Shown piece after piece: positions 33,328-43,500 of a DNA stretch of 64,000 nt. The DNA is taken from positions 62,001 to 126,000 of the forward strand of contig JACKDE010000007.1 of assembly GCA_020633675.1 (NCBI GenBank). Reading direction: 5' to 3'. Position numbers and translations under genes: made by a program. The notes beneath the pieces were generated by a model. That model made no database searches. It was not told the origin of the DNA and saw only the letters and a program-made list of their open reading frames with translations. Position 1 is the first letter of the stretch, and each line of letters starts with the position of its first letter. Source of the DNA: Deferribacteres bacterium. GTDB taxonomy: Bacteria; Zhuqueibacterota; Zhuqueibacteria; Zhuqueibacterales; Geothermadaptataceae.

Positions 33328-36021
33328 ATGAGTCAATCAAATGACACAAAAAAATATGCATCTTCAAATGGCGAACTTGAAACAATTGAAACGCAAGAGT
33401 GGCTTGAATCGCTTGACTATGTACTGCAGAGCAGCGGCAGCGATCGCGTTAAGCAATTGTTGCGCAAATTGCAGGACCACGCCTTCCAAGCTGGTGTTGT
33501 GTTGCCGTTTTCTGCAAATACGCCATATATCAATACGATTCCAGCCAATCAGCAACCACGCTTTCCCGGAAACCGGGAAATTGAGCGCCGCATTAAAAGT
33601 ATCATTCGCTGGAACGCCATGGCAATGGTGGTTCGTGCCAATAAGGAAAGCAGCGGTATTGGAGGCCACATTTCTACATATGCCTCAGTTGCTACGCTTT
33701 TTGAGATCGGCTTCAACCATTTCTTCCGCGCCCGTAAGCCTGGATTTAGCGGAGATATGATTTATTTTCAGGGCCACGCTTCCCCCGGTGTGTATGCGCG
33801 AGCCTACCTTGAAGGCCGTTTGACCAAGAACCATCTTGAGAATTTTCGCAATGAACTCGCGGAAAGCGGCGGGCTTTCGTCCTATCCGCACCCGTGGCTG
33901 ATGCCCGATTTCTGGCAGTTCCCGACAGTTTCTATGGGATTAGGCCCAATTACAGCTATTTACCAGGCGCGCTTTAACCAGTACTTAGAAGATCGCGGTT
34001 TAAAAGAAAAGAATGGCGAGAAAGTGTGGGCATTTCTCGGCGATGGAGAAACTGACGAGCCGGAAGCTTTGGGCGCGATTTCGCTCGCAGCCCGAGAACA
34101 GCTCGACAACCTGGTGTTTGTCGTAAATTGCAATATGCAGCGGCTCGACGGTCCTGTGCGCGGTAATGGCAAAATCATGCAGGAACTGGAACGCTCGTTC
34201 CGTGGTGCCGGCTGGAATGTCATTAAAGTCGTTTGGGGGGAAGACTGGGATGCGATCTTTGAAAAAGACAAAAATGGCAAGCTGCAAGATCGCATGATGG
34301 AAGTGGTTGACGGCTGGTATCAAAAATACTCTGTAGAAAGTGGTGCTTTTATCCGAAAGCACCTGCTCAATGGAGATCCGGAATTGCTCGATTTATTCAA
34401 GCACATTACCGACGAAGAATTGCGCAAAATGCGACGTGGCGGCCACGATCCTGAAAAGGTGTACTCCGCCTATAAAGCTGCTATGGAGCACACTGGCTCA
34501 CCAACAGTGATCCTGGCAAAAACCGTAAAGGGTTATGGCTTAGGCGAAAGCGGAGAAGGCAAGAATATTACCCACCAACAGAAAAAGCTGAATTTTGAAG
34601 AATTGCGTGAGTTTCGCACCCGCTTTGGCATCCCGATTTCAGATGAAGACGTAGCAGAAGCACCTTTTTATAAACCAGCTGAAGACAGTCCGGAAATGCG
34701 CTACTTGCGCGAACGCAGGCAGGCACTTGGCGGTTATGTTCCTTCGCGGGCAGCGCTGGCGGAACCCATTAAAGCACCGGCTGAGTCACTCTTTTCGGAA
34801 TTTCAGGAAGGCACGAGTGAACGTGAAGTTTCAACAACCATGGCTTTCGTACGCATTTTGTCCAAGCTGCTAAAAGACAAGGAGCTTGGCAAATTAGTCG
34901 TCCCAATCGTTCCGGATGAAGCTCGCACCTTTGGTATGGAGGCGTTGTTCCGTCAGGTCGGTATATACTCTCACCTTGGTCAGCTTTACGAGCCAGTCGA
35001 TTCAGACAGTTTACTCTACTACAAAGAAGCCAAAAACGGGCAGATTCTTGAAGAAGGGATTACTGAAGCAGGTTCGATGTCATCGTTTATCGCTGCTGGC
35101 ACTGCCTATTCAACGCACGGCATCAACACCATTCCATTCTTTATTTTCTACTCAATGTTCGGCATGCAACGGGTAGGCGATCTGGTTTGGGCTGCTGGCG
35201 ATATGCGCTGCCGTGGCTTTATGCTCGGCGCGACTGCCGGCCGCACAACCCTTAACGGCGAGGGATTGCAGCATCAGGATGGCAACAGCCTGCTGCTTAC
35301 CTATCCCGTGCCCAACCTGATGTCTTACGATCCTGCTTTTGCATATGAGTTGGCGATTATCATTCGCGAAGGCATCAAGCGCATGTACGTTGATCAGGAG
35401 AGTATCTTCTACTATATCACTTTGATGAACGAAAATTACCCGATGCCGGCTATGCCAAAAGGCTGCGAATCTGGTGTGCTCAAGGGGATGTATCTCTTTC
35501 AAAAATCTTATAAAAAGAGCGCCAAAGCGCGAGCTAATTTATTTGGCAGCGGTACGATCATGAACCAGGTTCTGCAGGCCGGGCAAATCCTCGAGGAAAA
35601 GTACGGCGTTGCTGCCGATATCTGGAGTATCACCAGCTACAAAGCGCTCCACCAGGATGGCAACGATGCAGAGCGGTACAATATGCTTAATCCCGAAAAG
35701 AAACCACAAGTACCGTATGTTTCGGAGTGCCTGAAAGGCGCAGAAGGTGTCTTCGTTGCTGCCAGTGATTATGTCAAAGCCTTGCCAAACTCCATCGCGC
35801 GGTGGTTCCCTAAAACGCCTGTGGTTTTGGGAACAGATGGCTTCGGACGAAGCGACAGCCGTGATGCTTTGCGTGACTTTTTTGAAGTCGACACCAAAAC
35901 GATTGTTTACTCGACACTGGTCGCATTGCACCGTGATAAGAAGGTCGATGCAAAAACGCTCAAAGAAGCGGCAAAAGACCTGGGTATCAAACCGAACAAG
36001 CCAAATCCACTGTACGCTTAA
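33328..36021 (+). CDS. aceE: Pyruvate dehydrogenase E1 component, homodimeric type
   Basis: The 897-residue protein is the single-chain AceE form (E. coli 887) that decarboxylates pyruvate with thiamin diphosphate and acetylates E2. It shows WNAMAMVVRANK, GIGGHISTYAS, the ThDP motif GDGETDEPEALGAIS ending in VVNCNMQRLDGPVRGNGKI, TVKGYGLG, and the C-terminal DGFGRSDSRDALRDFFEVD. An AGGA lies just before ATG 33328, with GGAG a little further upstream. It is the first gene of the aceE-aceF-lpd cluster. Confidence 0.97.
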   Translation: MSQSNDTKKYASSNGELETIETQEWLESLDYVLQSSGSDRVKQLLRKLQDHAFQAGVVLPFSANTPYINTIPANQQPRFPGNREIERRIKSIIRWNAMAMVVRANKESSGIGGHISTYASVATLFEIGFNHFFRARKPGFSGDMIYFQGHASPGVYARAYLEGRLTKNHLENFRNELAESGGLSSYPHPWLMPDFWQFPTVSMGLGPITAIYQARFNQYLEDRGLKEKNGEKVWAFLGDGETDEPEALGAISLAAREQLDNLVFVVNCNMQRLDGPVRGNGKIMQELERSFRGAGWNVIKVVWGEDWDAIFEKDKNGKLQDRMMEVVDGWYQKYSVESGAFIRKHLLNGDPELLDLFKHITDEELRKMRRGGHDPEKVYSAYKAAMEHTGSPTVILAKTVKGYGLGESGEGKNITHQQKKLNFEELREFRTRFGIPISDEDVAEAPFYKPAEDSPEMRYLRERRQALGGYVPSRAALAEPIKAPAESLFSEFQEGTSEREVSTTMAFVRILSKLLKDKELGKLVVPIVPDEARTFGMEALFRQVGIYSHLGQLYEPVDSDSLLYYKEAKNGQILEEGITEAGSMSSFIAAGTAYSTHGINTIPFFIFYSMFGMQRVGDLVWAAGDMRCRGFMLGATAGRTTLNGEGLQHQDGNSLLLTYPVPNLMSYDPAFAYELAIIIREGIKRMYVDQESIFYYITLMNENYPMPAMPKGCESGVLKGMYLFQKSYKKSAKARANLFGSGTIMNQVLQAGQILEEKYGVAADIWSITSYKALHQDGNDAERYNMLNPEKKPQVPYVSECLKGAEGVFVAASDYVKALPNSIARWFPKTPVVLGTDGFGRSDSRDALRDFFEVDTKTIVYSTLVALHRDKKVDAKTLKEAAKDLGIKPNKPNPLYA

Positions 36022-36194
36022 TCGAACACTAAACACGTTTTTTAAGGATGCAGTTTGCAGCCCTGCCTTTTTCGAAAGCTTGGTTTTTGCGGCTCTGCAT
36101 CGTATTAAAGCAAATATGACGCTTCGCCAACAGCCTTGAGCCAACCAAGAAGCGCTAACAGAATCTTTCCTGATTTGAAGGAGGGCCTACCAGC

Positions 36195-37538
36195 ATGATT
36201 CAAGAATTTCGATTGCCAGATTTGGGAGAAAATATCGAAGGGGGCGATGTTGTGCAAATCCATGTTGGCAAAGGAGATAAAGTTGAAGAAGAACAGATAC
36301 TTTTAGAGGTAGAAACTGACAAGGCTACCATCGAAGTGCCATCGCCATTTCAGGGCATTGTTAAGGATGTCCACATCAATGCTGGGCAGCAGGCGCAAGT
36401 TGGTCAGCTTATTTTGACGATAGATAGCGAAGGCAGCAGCGATGCCCGGCCTGCTGAAAAAGAAGAATCACCTAAAGAGAAACCTGCCCCGGAAAAGTCT
36501 GAGCCAGCGCAAGTTGAGAGCGCAACCAAAGAAAACAAGCCTGGTGAAGCTCCATCTACTGCACAACCAGCTTCGCCAGCCAAACCTTCCGCTCCTGCAG
36601 CGCCAGTATCGGATCGTCCGAAAATGATTGCGCCTGCATCACCGACCGTGCGTCGGTTCGCTCGAGAAATTGGTGTGGATATACATGCCGTGCCAGGCAC
36701 TGGTCCGGGTGGCAGAATTTCAAGCGAAGATGTCAAGCGCTACTCCCGCGACCTGAACTCGCGGCGCACCCAAAGTAGCGGAGCTGGGGTCACCATCGGC
36801 CAATTTGCCCCGCCAATGCCGGATTTTTCGAAATGGGGCGATGTCGAAAAAGAGAGCATGAGCAATATTCGCAAGTCTACGGCGGCTTCGATGGCGCAAG
36901 CCTGGAACACCATTCCGCATGTGACGCAGCATGACAAAGCCGACATTACAGAGCTGGAAAAACTGCGCAAAAGCTTTGCTTCACGTGCTGAAGAACAAGG
37001 CGCCAAACTCACAGTGACGGCGATTTTAATCAAAATTGCGGCTGCTGCATTAAAACGATTCCCAAATTTTAACACCAGTATTGATGTCGGCAACAACGAG
37101 ATCATTTTTAAAAAATTCTATCACATCGGTGTTGCTGTCGATACAGAGCGTGGCCTGTTGGTGCCCGTTGTTCGCAACGCTGATCGCAAAAACATGATCG
37201 AACTGGCCGCTGAGGTTGGCGAGCTTGCACAAAAGGCGCGTAATAAAAAGCTTAGCCTTGAGGAAATGCAGGGCGGGACCTTTACGATCACCAATCTTGG
37301 CGGGATCGGCGGTACTTCTTTCACGCCGATTGTTAACTGGCCGGAAGTCGCCATTCTTGGTGTCTCGCGCACCCAAAATGAGCCGACAATCGTCGATGAT
37401 AAACTCGAAAGTCGTATGATGCTACCTTTGTCGCTTTCTTACGACCATCGCATCATCGATGGCGCGGATGCGGCACGGTTCCTGCGTTGGATCTGCACTG
37501 CACTGGAGCAGCCCTTTATGATAGCCCTGGAAGGCTAA
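36195..37538 (+). CDS. aceF: Pyruvate dehydrogenase E2, dihydrolipoyl acetyltransferase
   Basis: The 447-residue protein has one lipoyl domain (Lys43 in VETDKATIEVPSP), an Ala/Pro/Lys-rich flexible linker (about 85-140), an E1/E3-binding domain (ASPTVRRFAREIGVDI with GTGPGGRISSEDV) and a catalytic domain ending in SYDHRIIDGADAARFL, with the HxxxDG active site. It acetylates CoA from lipoyl-bound acetyl groups and forms the complex core. E. coli AceF has three lipoyl domains; a single one is common elsewhere. AAGGAGGG lies about 10 nt before ATG 36195. The 173-nt gap after aceE holds no visible gene. Confidence 0.96.
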   Translation: MIQEFRLPDLGENIEGGDVVQIHVGKGDKVEEEQILLEVETDKATIEVPSPFQGIVKDVHINAGQQAQVGQLILTIDSEGSSDARPAEKEESPKEKPAPEKSEPAQVESATKENKPGEAPSTAQPASPAKPSAPAAPVSDRPKMIAPASPTVRRFAREIGVDIHAVPGTGPGGRISSEDVKRYSRDLNSRRTQSSGAGVTIGQFAPPMPDFSKWGDVEKESMSNIRKSTAASMAQAWNTIPHVTQHDKADITELEKLRKSFASRAEEQGAKLTVTAILIKIAAAALKRFPNFNTSIDVGNNEIIFKKFYHIGVAVDTERGLLVPVVRNADRKNMIELAAEVGELAQKARNKKLSLEEMQGGTFTITNLGGIGGTSFTPIVNWPEVAILGVSRTQNEPTIVDDKLESRMMLPLSLSYDHRIIDGADAARFLRWICTALEQPFMIALEG

Positions 37539-37625
37539 TTCAAATTTGAAGCACCAAATGTGCATTGCGTACGAAAATTCGTGCATGGTTCGCCCTGCAC
37601 TTTGGAAAATAGCGAGGATAATAGC

Positions 37626-39041
37626 GTGGAAAAACAACAACTCGTTGTGATCGGTGGTGGGCCCGGCGGCTATGCCGCAGCGTTTCTTGCCGCCGATCTT
37701 GGTATGTCCGTAACATTGATTGAAAAGGAAGAAAATCCCGGTGGTGTTTGCCTTTATCGTGGTTGCATCCCATCAAAAGCCCTGCTGCACGTAGCCAAAT
37801 TGCTACGCGAGACGGAGCATGCTGAAAATTGGGGGATTCATTTTGGAAAACCTAAAATAGAGCTGGATAAGTTGCGGGATTGGAAGAACAGCGTGGTGCA
37901 AAAGATGACAGGTGGACTCGGTCAGCTATCGAAAGCACGCAAAATCAACTACGTCCAAGGCCACGCCAAGTTTGTTGATGCCCACACGGTGACTGTAGAG
38001 AAGAGTGATGGTGGTGAAGAGACCATTTCCTTTGAGAATGCCATTCTCGCGACAGGCTCACGTCCGGCCACCATACCAAATCTGGATCTCGATTCCCCAC
38101 GTTTAATGGATTCGACCGCCGCCCTTGATCTCGAAAATATCCCCAAGACATTGCTGGTGGTAGGCGGCGGCTATATCGGCCTGGAATTAGGCTCCGTTTA
38201 CGCCGCCCTCGGTACCAAAGTCACGGTTGTCGAAATGCTGCCGGCCCTTTTGCCCGGTGCCGATAAAGACCTGGTCGCTGTGCTATCCCGCGAGATCAAA
38301 TCGATCATGCACAAAGTCTACACTAAAACTAAAGTGACTGGCATGACCGAGAAAAAGAACGGTATCGAGGTTGCGCTCGAAGGAGAATCGGTCGACAAGG
38401 AAAAGCAGACTTTTGAAAAAGTTTTGGTCTCGATTGGCCGCAAGCCGAACAGCCAGAATCTTGGCCTTGAGAAGACCAAGGTGGTGGTCAATCAACGTGG
38501 CTTTGTGGAAGTGGACGTGCAGCGTCGCACTGCTGAATCCAATATTTTTGCCATCGGCGATATTACCGGTGATCCGATGCTGGCACATAAGGCATCACAT
38601 GAAGGCCGTGTCGCAGTTGAAGTGATTGCTGGACACAAAGTTGGGTTCGAGCCCAACGCCATACCGGCAGTCATTTTTACGGACCCTGAGCTCGCCTGGT
38701 GTGGTTTGACGGAGGAAGAAGCCAAATCGCAAGGCATCGACTACGAAGTGGCAAAATTCCCATGGGGCGCATCTGGCCGCGCAACCACTTTGGATCGCTC
38801 AGACGGGATGACCAAGCTTATTTTAGAGCCTGAAACCACACGTGTTTTAGGTGTCGGGATTGTCGGGCCCGGTGCCGGCGAATTGATTGCTGAAGGCGTG
38901 CTGGCTGTCGAAATGGCAGCGCTGGCATCGGATGTCAAGCTGGCCATCCACGCCCACCCGACACTTTCCGAAACAGTAATGGAAGCTGCTGAAGTTTTCT
39001 TCGGTCAAAGCACTCATGTCTATCGTCCCAAGAAAAATTGA
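37626..39041 (+). CDS. lpd: Dihydrolipoyl dehydrogenase (E3)
   Basis: The 471-residue flavoprotein reoxidises E2 dihydrolipoamide with NAD+. It has the FAD motif GGGPGGYAAA, the redox-active disulfide Cys42/Cys47 in GGVCLYRGCIPSK, the NAD motif VGGGYIGLELG, FAIGDITGDPMLAHKA, and the C-terminal HAHPTLSETVMEAA with the catalytic His-Glu pair. I chose GTG 37626, which has AGGA 8 nt upstream and begins just before the FAD motif; an ATG at 37560 would add 22 unrelated residues. Its stop overlaps the next gene. Confidence 0.96.
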   Translation: MEKQQLVVIGGGPGGYAAAFLAADLGMSVTLIEKEENPGGVCLYRGCIPSKALLHVAKLLRETEHAENWGIHFGKPKIELDKLRDWKNSVVQKMTGGLGQLSKARKINYVQGHAKFVDAHTVTVEKSDGGEETISFENAILATGSRPATIPNLDLDSPRLMDSTAALDLENIPKTLLVVGGGYIGLELGSVYAALGTKVTVVEMLPALLPGADKDLVAVLSREIKSIMHKVYTKTKVTGMTEKKNGIEVALEGESVDKEKQTFEKVLVSIGRKPNSQNLGLEKTKVVVNQRGFVEVDVQRRTAESNIFAIGDITGDPMLAHKASHEGRVAVEVIAGHKVGFEPNAIPAVIFTDPELAWCGLTEEEAKSQGIDYEVAKFPWGASGRATTLDRSDGMTKLILEPETTRVLGVGIVGPGAGELIAEGVLAVEMAALASDVKLAIHAHPTLSETVMEAAEVFFGQSTHVYRPKKN

Positions 39042-39415
39042 AAATAGCGTACAAAATTAAGACATTTATCAGTTCGACCGGCTACGAAATTCTGGTTGGA
39101 CAAGACGAGGCAAGCAACGATTATCTCTCGCTTAAGTTAGCCGCCCAAAATGATACCTGGCTACATGTTGCAGGCGTGCCTGGTAGTCACGTGGTGTTGA
39201 AATGTGAGAAGCCTGACAAGCAAACCTTGCAGGAAGCCGCTGGCCTTGCTGCGTGGTTCTCCAAAATGCGCCAGGGCGGTAGGGTTGCGGTTTCGTATTG
39301 TCCGGCCAGAAATGTACACAAACCACGCGGCGCAAAGCCTGGAAGCGTAACGCTCTCCTGCCACAAAATCATTACTGTTCGCCCCCAACTTCTCGAAAGC
39401 AGCGAAACCGAATGA
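39038..39415 (+). CDS. Stand-alone NFACT-R (DUF814) RNA-binding protein
   Basis: The 125-residue protein is an isolated NFACT-R domain, the part of RqcH/Tae2/Rqc2 that touches tRNA and the ribosome. It keeps FISSTGYEILVGQDEASNDY, DTWLHVAGVPGSHVVL and YCPARNVHKPRGAKPGSV. The NFACT-N and coiled-coil regions of full RqcH are absent. It may act in ribosome quality control or as a tRNA-like RNA binder. The start appears to be TTG 39038, inside a TTGA overlap with the lpd stop, so translation is probably coupled to lpd. It ends in an ATGA overlap with the next gene. Confidence 0.78.
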   Translation: MKIAYKIKTFISSTGYEILVGQDEASNDYLSLKLAAQNDTWLHVAGVPGSHVVLKCEKPDKQTLQEAAGLAAWFSKMRQGGRVAVSYCPARNVHKPRGAKPGSVTLSCHKIITVRPQLLESSETE

Positions 39416-39756
39416 TGAAAATGACGCGTGAACAGCGCAAAACTCGCCTGCCGCTGATTCTGGGCATGCTGCCATTTGCAGCAACCGCTATAGATGCTTT
39501 TGGCGAAAATCAGATTCTGATGGGATCTGCAAATCTTATTGTCTGTGCGGCCAATGCGATTGCACTGAAGTATATAGACAAAATGCAGCACAATACCAAC
39601 ATTGTGCTTTTTTTAATCAATGCCGCAGTCGCACTAATTGTCAGTTATGCCTACTTTCAGGAAGGTAAAAAGGGTTTGCCGTATGCATGGCTTCTCGTTT
39701 GCATCGTTTTTGTCGGTGCCGCATTTTTTGTGCAGCGAAAGAAGAAATCAGGATAA
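39412..39756 (+). CDS. Small four-helix membrane protein, unknown
   Basis: The 114-residue protein has a basic N-terminus (MMKMTREQRKTRLP), four likely membrane helices (about 14-30, 37-53, 62-79 and 88-106) and a Lys-rich tail. I do not recognise a family. The ATG at 39412 overlaps the NFACT-R stop (ATGA), so it belongs to the same transcript. Confidence 0.7.
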   Translation: MMKMTREQRKTRLPLILGMLPFAATAIDAFGENQILMGSANLIVCAANAIALKYIDKMQHNTNIVLFLINAAVALIVSYAYFQEGKKGLPYAWLLVCIVFVGAAFFVQRKKKSG

Positions 39757-39782
39757 TCTGTGAAAAAGGTGAGTGAAGAGCG

Positions 39783-40481
39783 ATGAATCAACCAACGAAG
39801 CGCCGACTTGCTGGCCTGGATGTCTATCAAATCGGCAATGAGCCGAAAGCACCATATGTTATTCTCTTCCACGGCTACGGTGCCAATGCCTTTGACCTGA
39901 TGCCACTGAGCCAAGCTTTGCTTTCCAATTGCAAGGTCAATTGGCTTTTTCCAGATGGCTGTATCGATGTTGACTTGGGCTATGGCATGATGGGCAAGGC
40001 CTGGTTTCAAATTGATGTAGTGGCACTGCAAGAAGCGATGATGCGGGGTGAATATCGCGATTTGTCGCAAGGTTTGCCAGATGGTTTTGAGCGTGCGCGC
40101 GAACTTGGCCAGAACATGTTGGCAGAACTCAATATCCCGATGGGGCAGATCGTTCTCGGTGGCTTTAGTCAAGGTTCGATGTTAGCAACAGCTTTAGCTC
40201 TGCAAGCGGCAAAGCCTGCTGCAGGATTGGTCATCCTGTCCGGCACCCTCATCGACGAATCAAATTTGCGCAAAATTGCCAAACGACGTGAAGGCATGCC
40301 ATTCTTTCAAAGCCACGGTTCCAGTGATCCGCTATTGCCGCATGCAGCTGCACAAAAATTACATCAAATTTTAAGCGATGCCGGGCTGGCGGGGGAGTGG
40401 CACGGCTTTCAGGGCGGCCATGAAATTCCTCAGAATGTCCTGCTTCAACTCAATGCCTTCCTTGAGCGTGTTGCCGGGTGA
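39783..40481 (+). CDS. Alpha/beta-hydrolase, phospholipase/carboxylesterase (YpfH type)
   Basis: The 232-residue protein has an alpha/beta-hydrolase catalytic triad: Ser129 in GGFSQG, Asp182 in GSSDPLLP and His213 in GGHEIP. The oxyanion motif HGYGAN is near the N-terminus. It matches carboxylesterases of the YpfH/EstA group that act on short acyl esters. There is no signal peptide. It is 26 nt after the membrane protein gene and probably ends the PDH operon; the next gene is convergent. Confidence 0.88.
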   Translation: MNQPTKRRLAGLDVYQIGNEPKAPYVILFHGYGANAFDLMPLSQALLSNCKVNWLFPDGCIDVDLGYGMMGKAWFQIDVVALQEAMMRGEYRDLSQGLPDGFERARELGQNMLAELNIPMGQIVLGGFSQGSMLATALALQAAKPAAGLVILSGTLIDESNLRKIAKRREGMPFFQSHGSSDPLLPHAAAQKLHQILSDAGLAGEWHGFQGGHEIPQNVLLQLNAFLERVAG

Positions 40482-40528
40482 TAAAGACAACGAGCTGATG
40501 CATTAAAACATCTCTCCAGATTCTGGTT

Positions 40529-43500
40529 TCAGCTTGTCGCCCGCGATGGCCACAATACCAGCTTATCGCGTTCGCGCTCGAATCCCGCTTGCAGAAATTT
40601 TGCTGCTTCTGCATGCTTTGCAGCGGACTTGCCATCAATTTGCTGGATTTCGATCCGGCGTCTCGGGCGTAAGTCAGTATGGAGGTGCAACCAGTTTTTA
40701 CATCGTTCAACCAATTCATCCAAATGCGCTTCAGCAAAATCTGCCAGCGCAAACAAACGTGTGCCGAAATTTTCTGAGTAGACAACCGGTAATCTACCCG
40801 CAAACAAAATGTGATTTGATGATGCGCGCGTGACCCGAATTTTCTCACCGGCTCCATTAAGTAGATTCCACTGAATGTGCCGCCCGAATGGCAAGGCCGG
40901 ATCGATTGTGCTTAATAGCGTGTATTCTTCGGTTTCAGCTACCTCGCTTCGCTGAACGCGCTTCAGCAACTCTACAGCTTCAGGCAAAGCAAATTGCACG
41001 CCCGAAAGCCCTGCCACAAAATAGCCGTGGTAAATTTCACCTTGCCATTCCAGCCGTTTCAATTGATAAAAGAGCTTTGGCCATGGCATCAGTCCATTTT
41101 CATGCCGATACCATTCTTTTACCAAAATTCCATAGCGCTGCAGCAGCAAGCGCGCTTGCGCCATTGCTCGCTGCTCTTCAGTCACTTCACGGCCAAAAGC
41201 GGCGAAATTACTGGTCAAAAACCACCTGGTTTCTCTTAGCGGCATACTTTTGCGAATATCATATTCGATCTGGCTGCGAGCGGGGCGCCGCAACCGGCTG
41301 CGTTGACGCCAACCGGGAAGGCTTTGTTGCCATGGCTGGGATTGTTCCGATTGTTCAGTGACAGGTTGGTGCAATATCGTTTGCAGAAAAATAGTATCAT
41401 TGTCGCAGCTCGCTAGTCCCGAATTCGCGAGAACCGCCAAACCTCGTTGTATCTGTACTAAGCTGAAACCTGTACCGTCGATGATATCTTTACCGTAGCT
41501 GGCGCCATTGGATTGTAAAAATGAAATGATTGTGCGCTCAGTCTCTGCCAATCCATCTGCTAATGCATCGAGCTGCTCATGCGTTGTGCGCAGGTTACCC
41601 TGTTGGCGTGCTAACACAAAAACACTACGGCGGCTTTCTTCTGCAGGCTGACTACCATACAGCACAAATTCACCGTTTTTTACAAGCTGAGTGAAGTGTT
41701 CTCGTATTTTATGCAGTTCACCTGTTTTCATTGTTGCCAGGCGCGTGGCAAAGATTTCACGCTCGAGAAAATGCAGGGGCATGTGATAACCAGTATATTT
41801 TGACAGCACTGCAGACAGCGTTTGATTGGGCTCGCCTATGCCATGCCAGCATAATTGAAACTGCAGAAAATCAGACCATCGCGCAGGCATGTCGAACTGT
41901 CGTCGTTTCGAGATTGCGCGCCGGTACAATTCAGCGAAGTTATCGCGGTCACAGTACACTATTTCATCATTTTCTGCAAGCAACTTGCCATTCACGATGA
42001 GCTTCTGCTCAAGCAATTTGCCAAGAGCCTGCTCGAGCAAATCTCCTGACATCCCCGTCCTTATTTCGATTTCAGTGCCGCTTTTCGGGCCATGATTTGC
42101 CAAATATCGCCGAATCAGTTTTTGGGCAATCGACAAATCCGGATCATGGGAATAGAACGCTGCATCGGTTTGCGCAATCCATCCAGCAGCTGTTTCAGTA
42201 ATTCGCCCTGCTTCCCTCAAGGTTTGCATCCAGGCTGAGACTGCTTCGGCACTACGTTGTTGCAGGTCAGGCTCGGAAATCGGCCCCAGTCGTTCGATGA
42301 TACCAAAAAGCTGTTCTGCATCACATGCGCGCGTTCCCGATGCGAGAAATTGCCAACGTCGCTCAGCATCTTCAACTACATCGTTAGTAACGATAGCAGG
42401 AATATTTTCTTTGTTGAGAATATCAGCCAGCAATTCGCTGCTGATGAACGCCGCCTGTCCTGGCAAGCGCGTTCGATCATTTTCATATAGATTGTTGGCT
42501 AAAAAGTTGAAAGTGAGGCCGGAAATCATCGGGGACGGATAGGATGTTTGAACAAAGTGTATTTTGATTTTGCCTGCAATGATTTTTTCACTCACATCGC
42601 GCAGTCCCGGCAAATCAAAAATATCCTGCAAGCATTCGCGATAGGTTTCAATCACAATAGGGAAGTCCGGGTACTTTTGCACCACCTGCAGCAGGTCTGC
42701 TGACCGCAGTCGCTGCAGCCACAGCGGAATACGTTTACCTTGCCGAGCGCGCGGCAGCAGCATTGCGCGGCCAGCATTATGACGAAAAAAAATAGCGAAC
42801 GTCGGTGTGTTGGCGAGCGCTCCAACCAGCAATTTCTCTAAATCGTCTCCAGTCATTTTCAATAAGTCTTCAAATGGCGGTGGCTCGGCGGTATCGAGCA
42901 GGCGCAGCAAAATGCCATCATCATCGTACATGTACTGTACCTCTGAGCCATAGCGTTTTTCCAAAGCAGCGGCTAGTGCAATCGCCCAGGCACCGTTCAC
43001 ACGGCCTCCAAAAGGTGAATGCAGTGCGACGTGTGGCTCGTTGGACGTATCCCTGTATAATTCGCAAATCAACTCGTGGTCGGTTGCGACAGCTCCGGTG
43101 TGATCCAATTGATCCTGAAAATAATCGATGAGTAATCTACTGGTTCTTCCGTCTGCGTCGATTCTTTCCCGCAGCCAATTCTGTGCTGTGCCATCTAAGG
43201 CATGCTGCAAAAATTCGCGTCGGAAAGCAGCTATTTTAAGGCTGGTAGCGTAGTCGCGGTGTAACAAGCCACCTTTCCAAAAAGGCGGCTTTGGCTGAAT
43301 GGCAGCAACCGGTGAGACCAGGATACGGTCATGAGTAATTTGATCGATGCGCCATTCATTATTTCCGAGGTAAAATGTATCGCCAACCTGGTTTTCAAAA
43401 GCAAATTCTTCGTTGAGATCACCGAGTCGGGTGTTCGATTCCGAGAGATAAACTGTGTAGTTGCCGCTATCCGGTATGGTTCCGCCACTCATGGTTGCCA

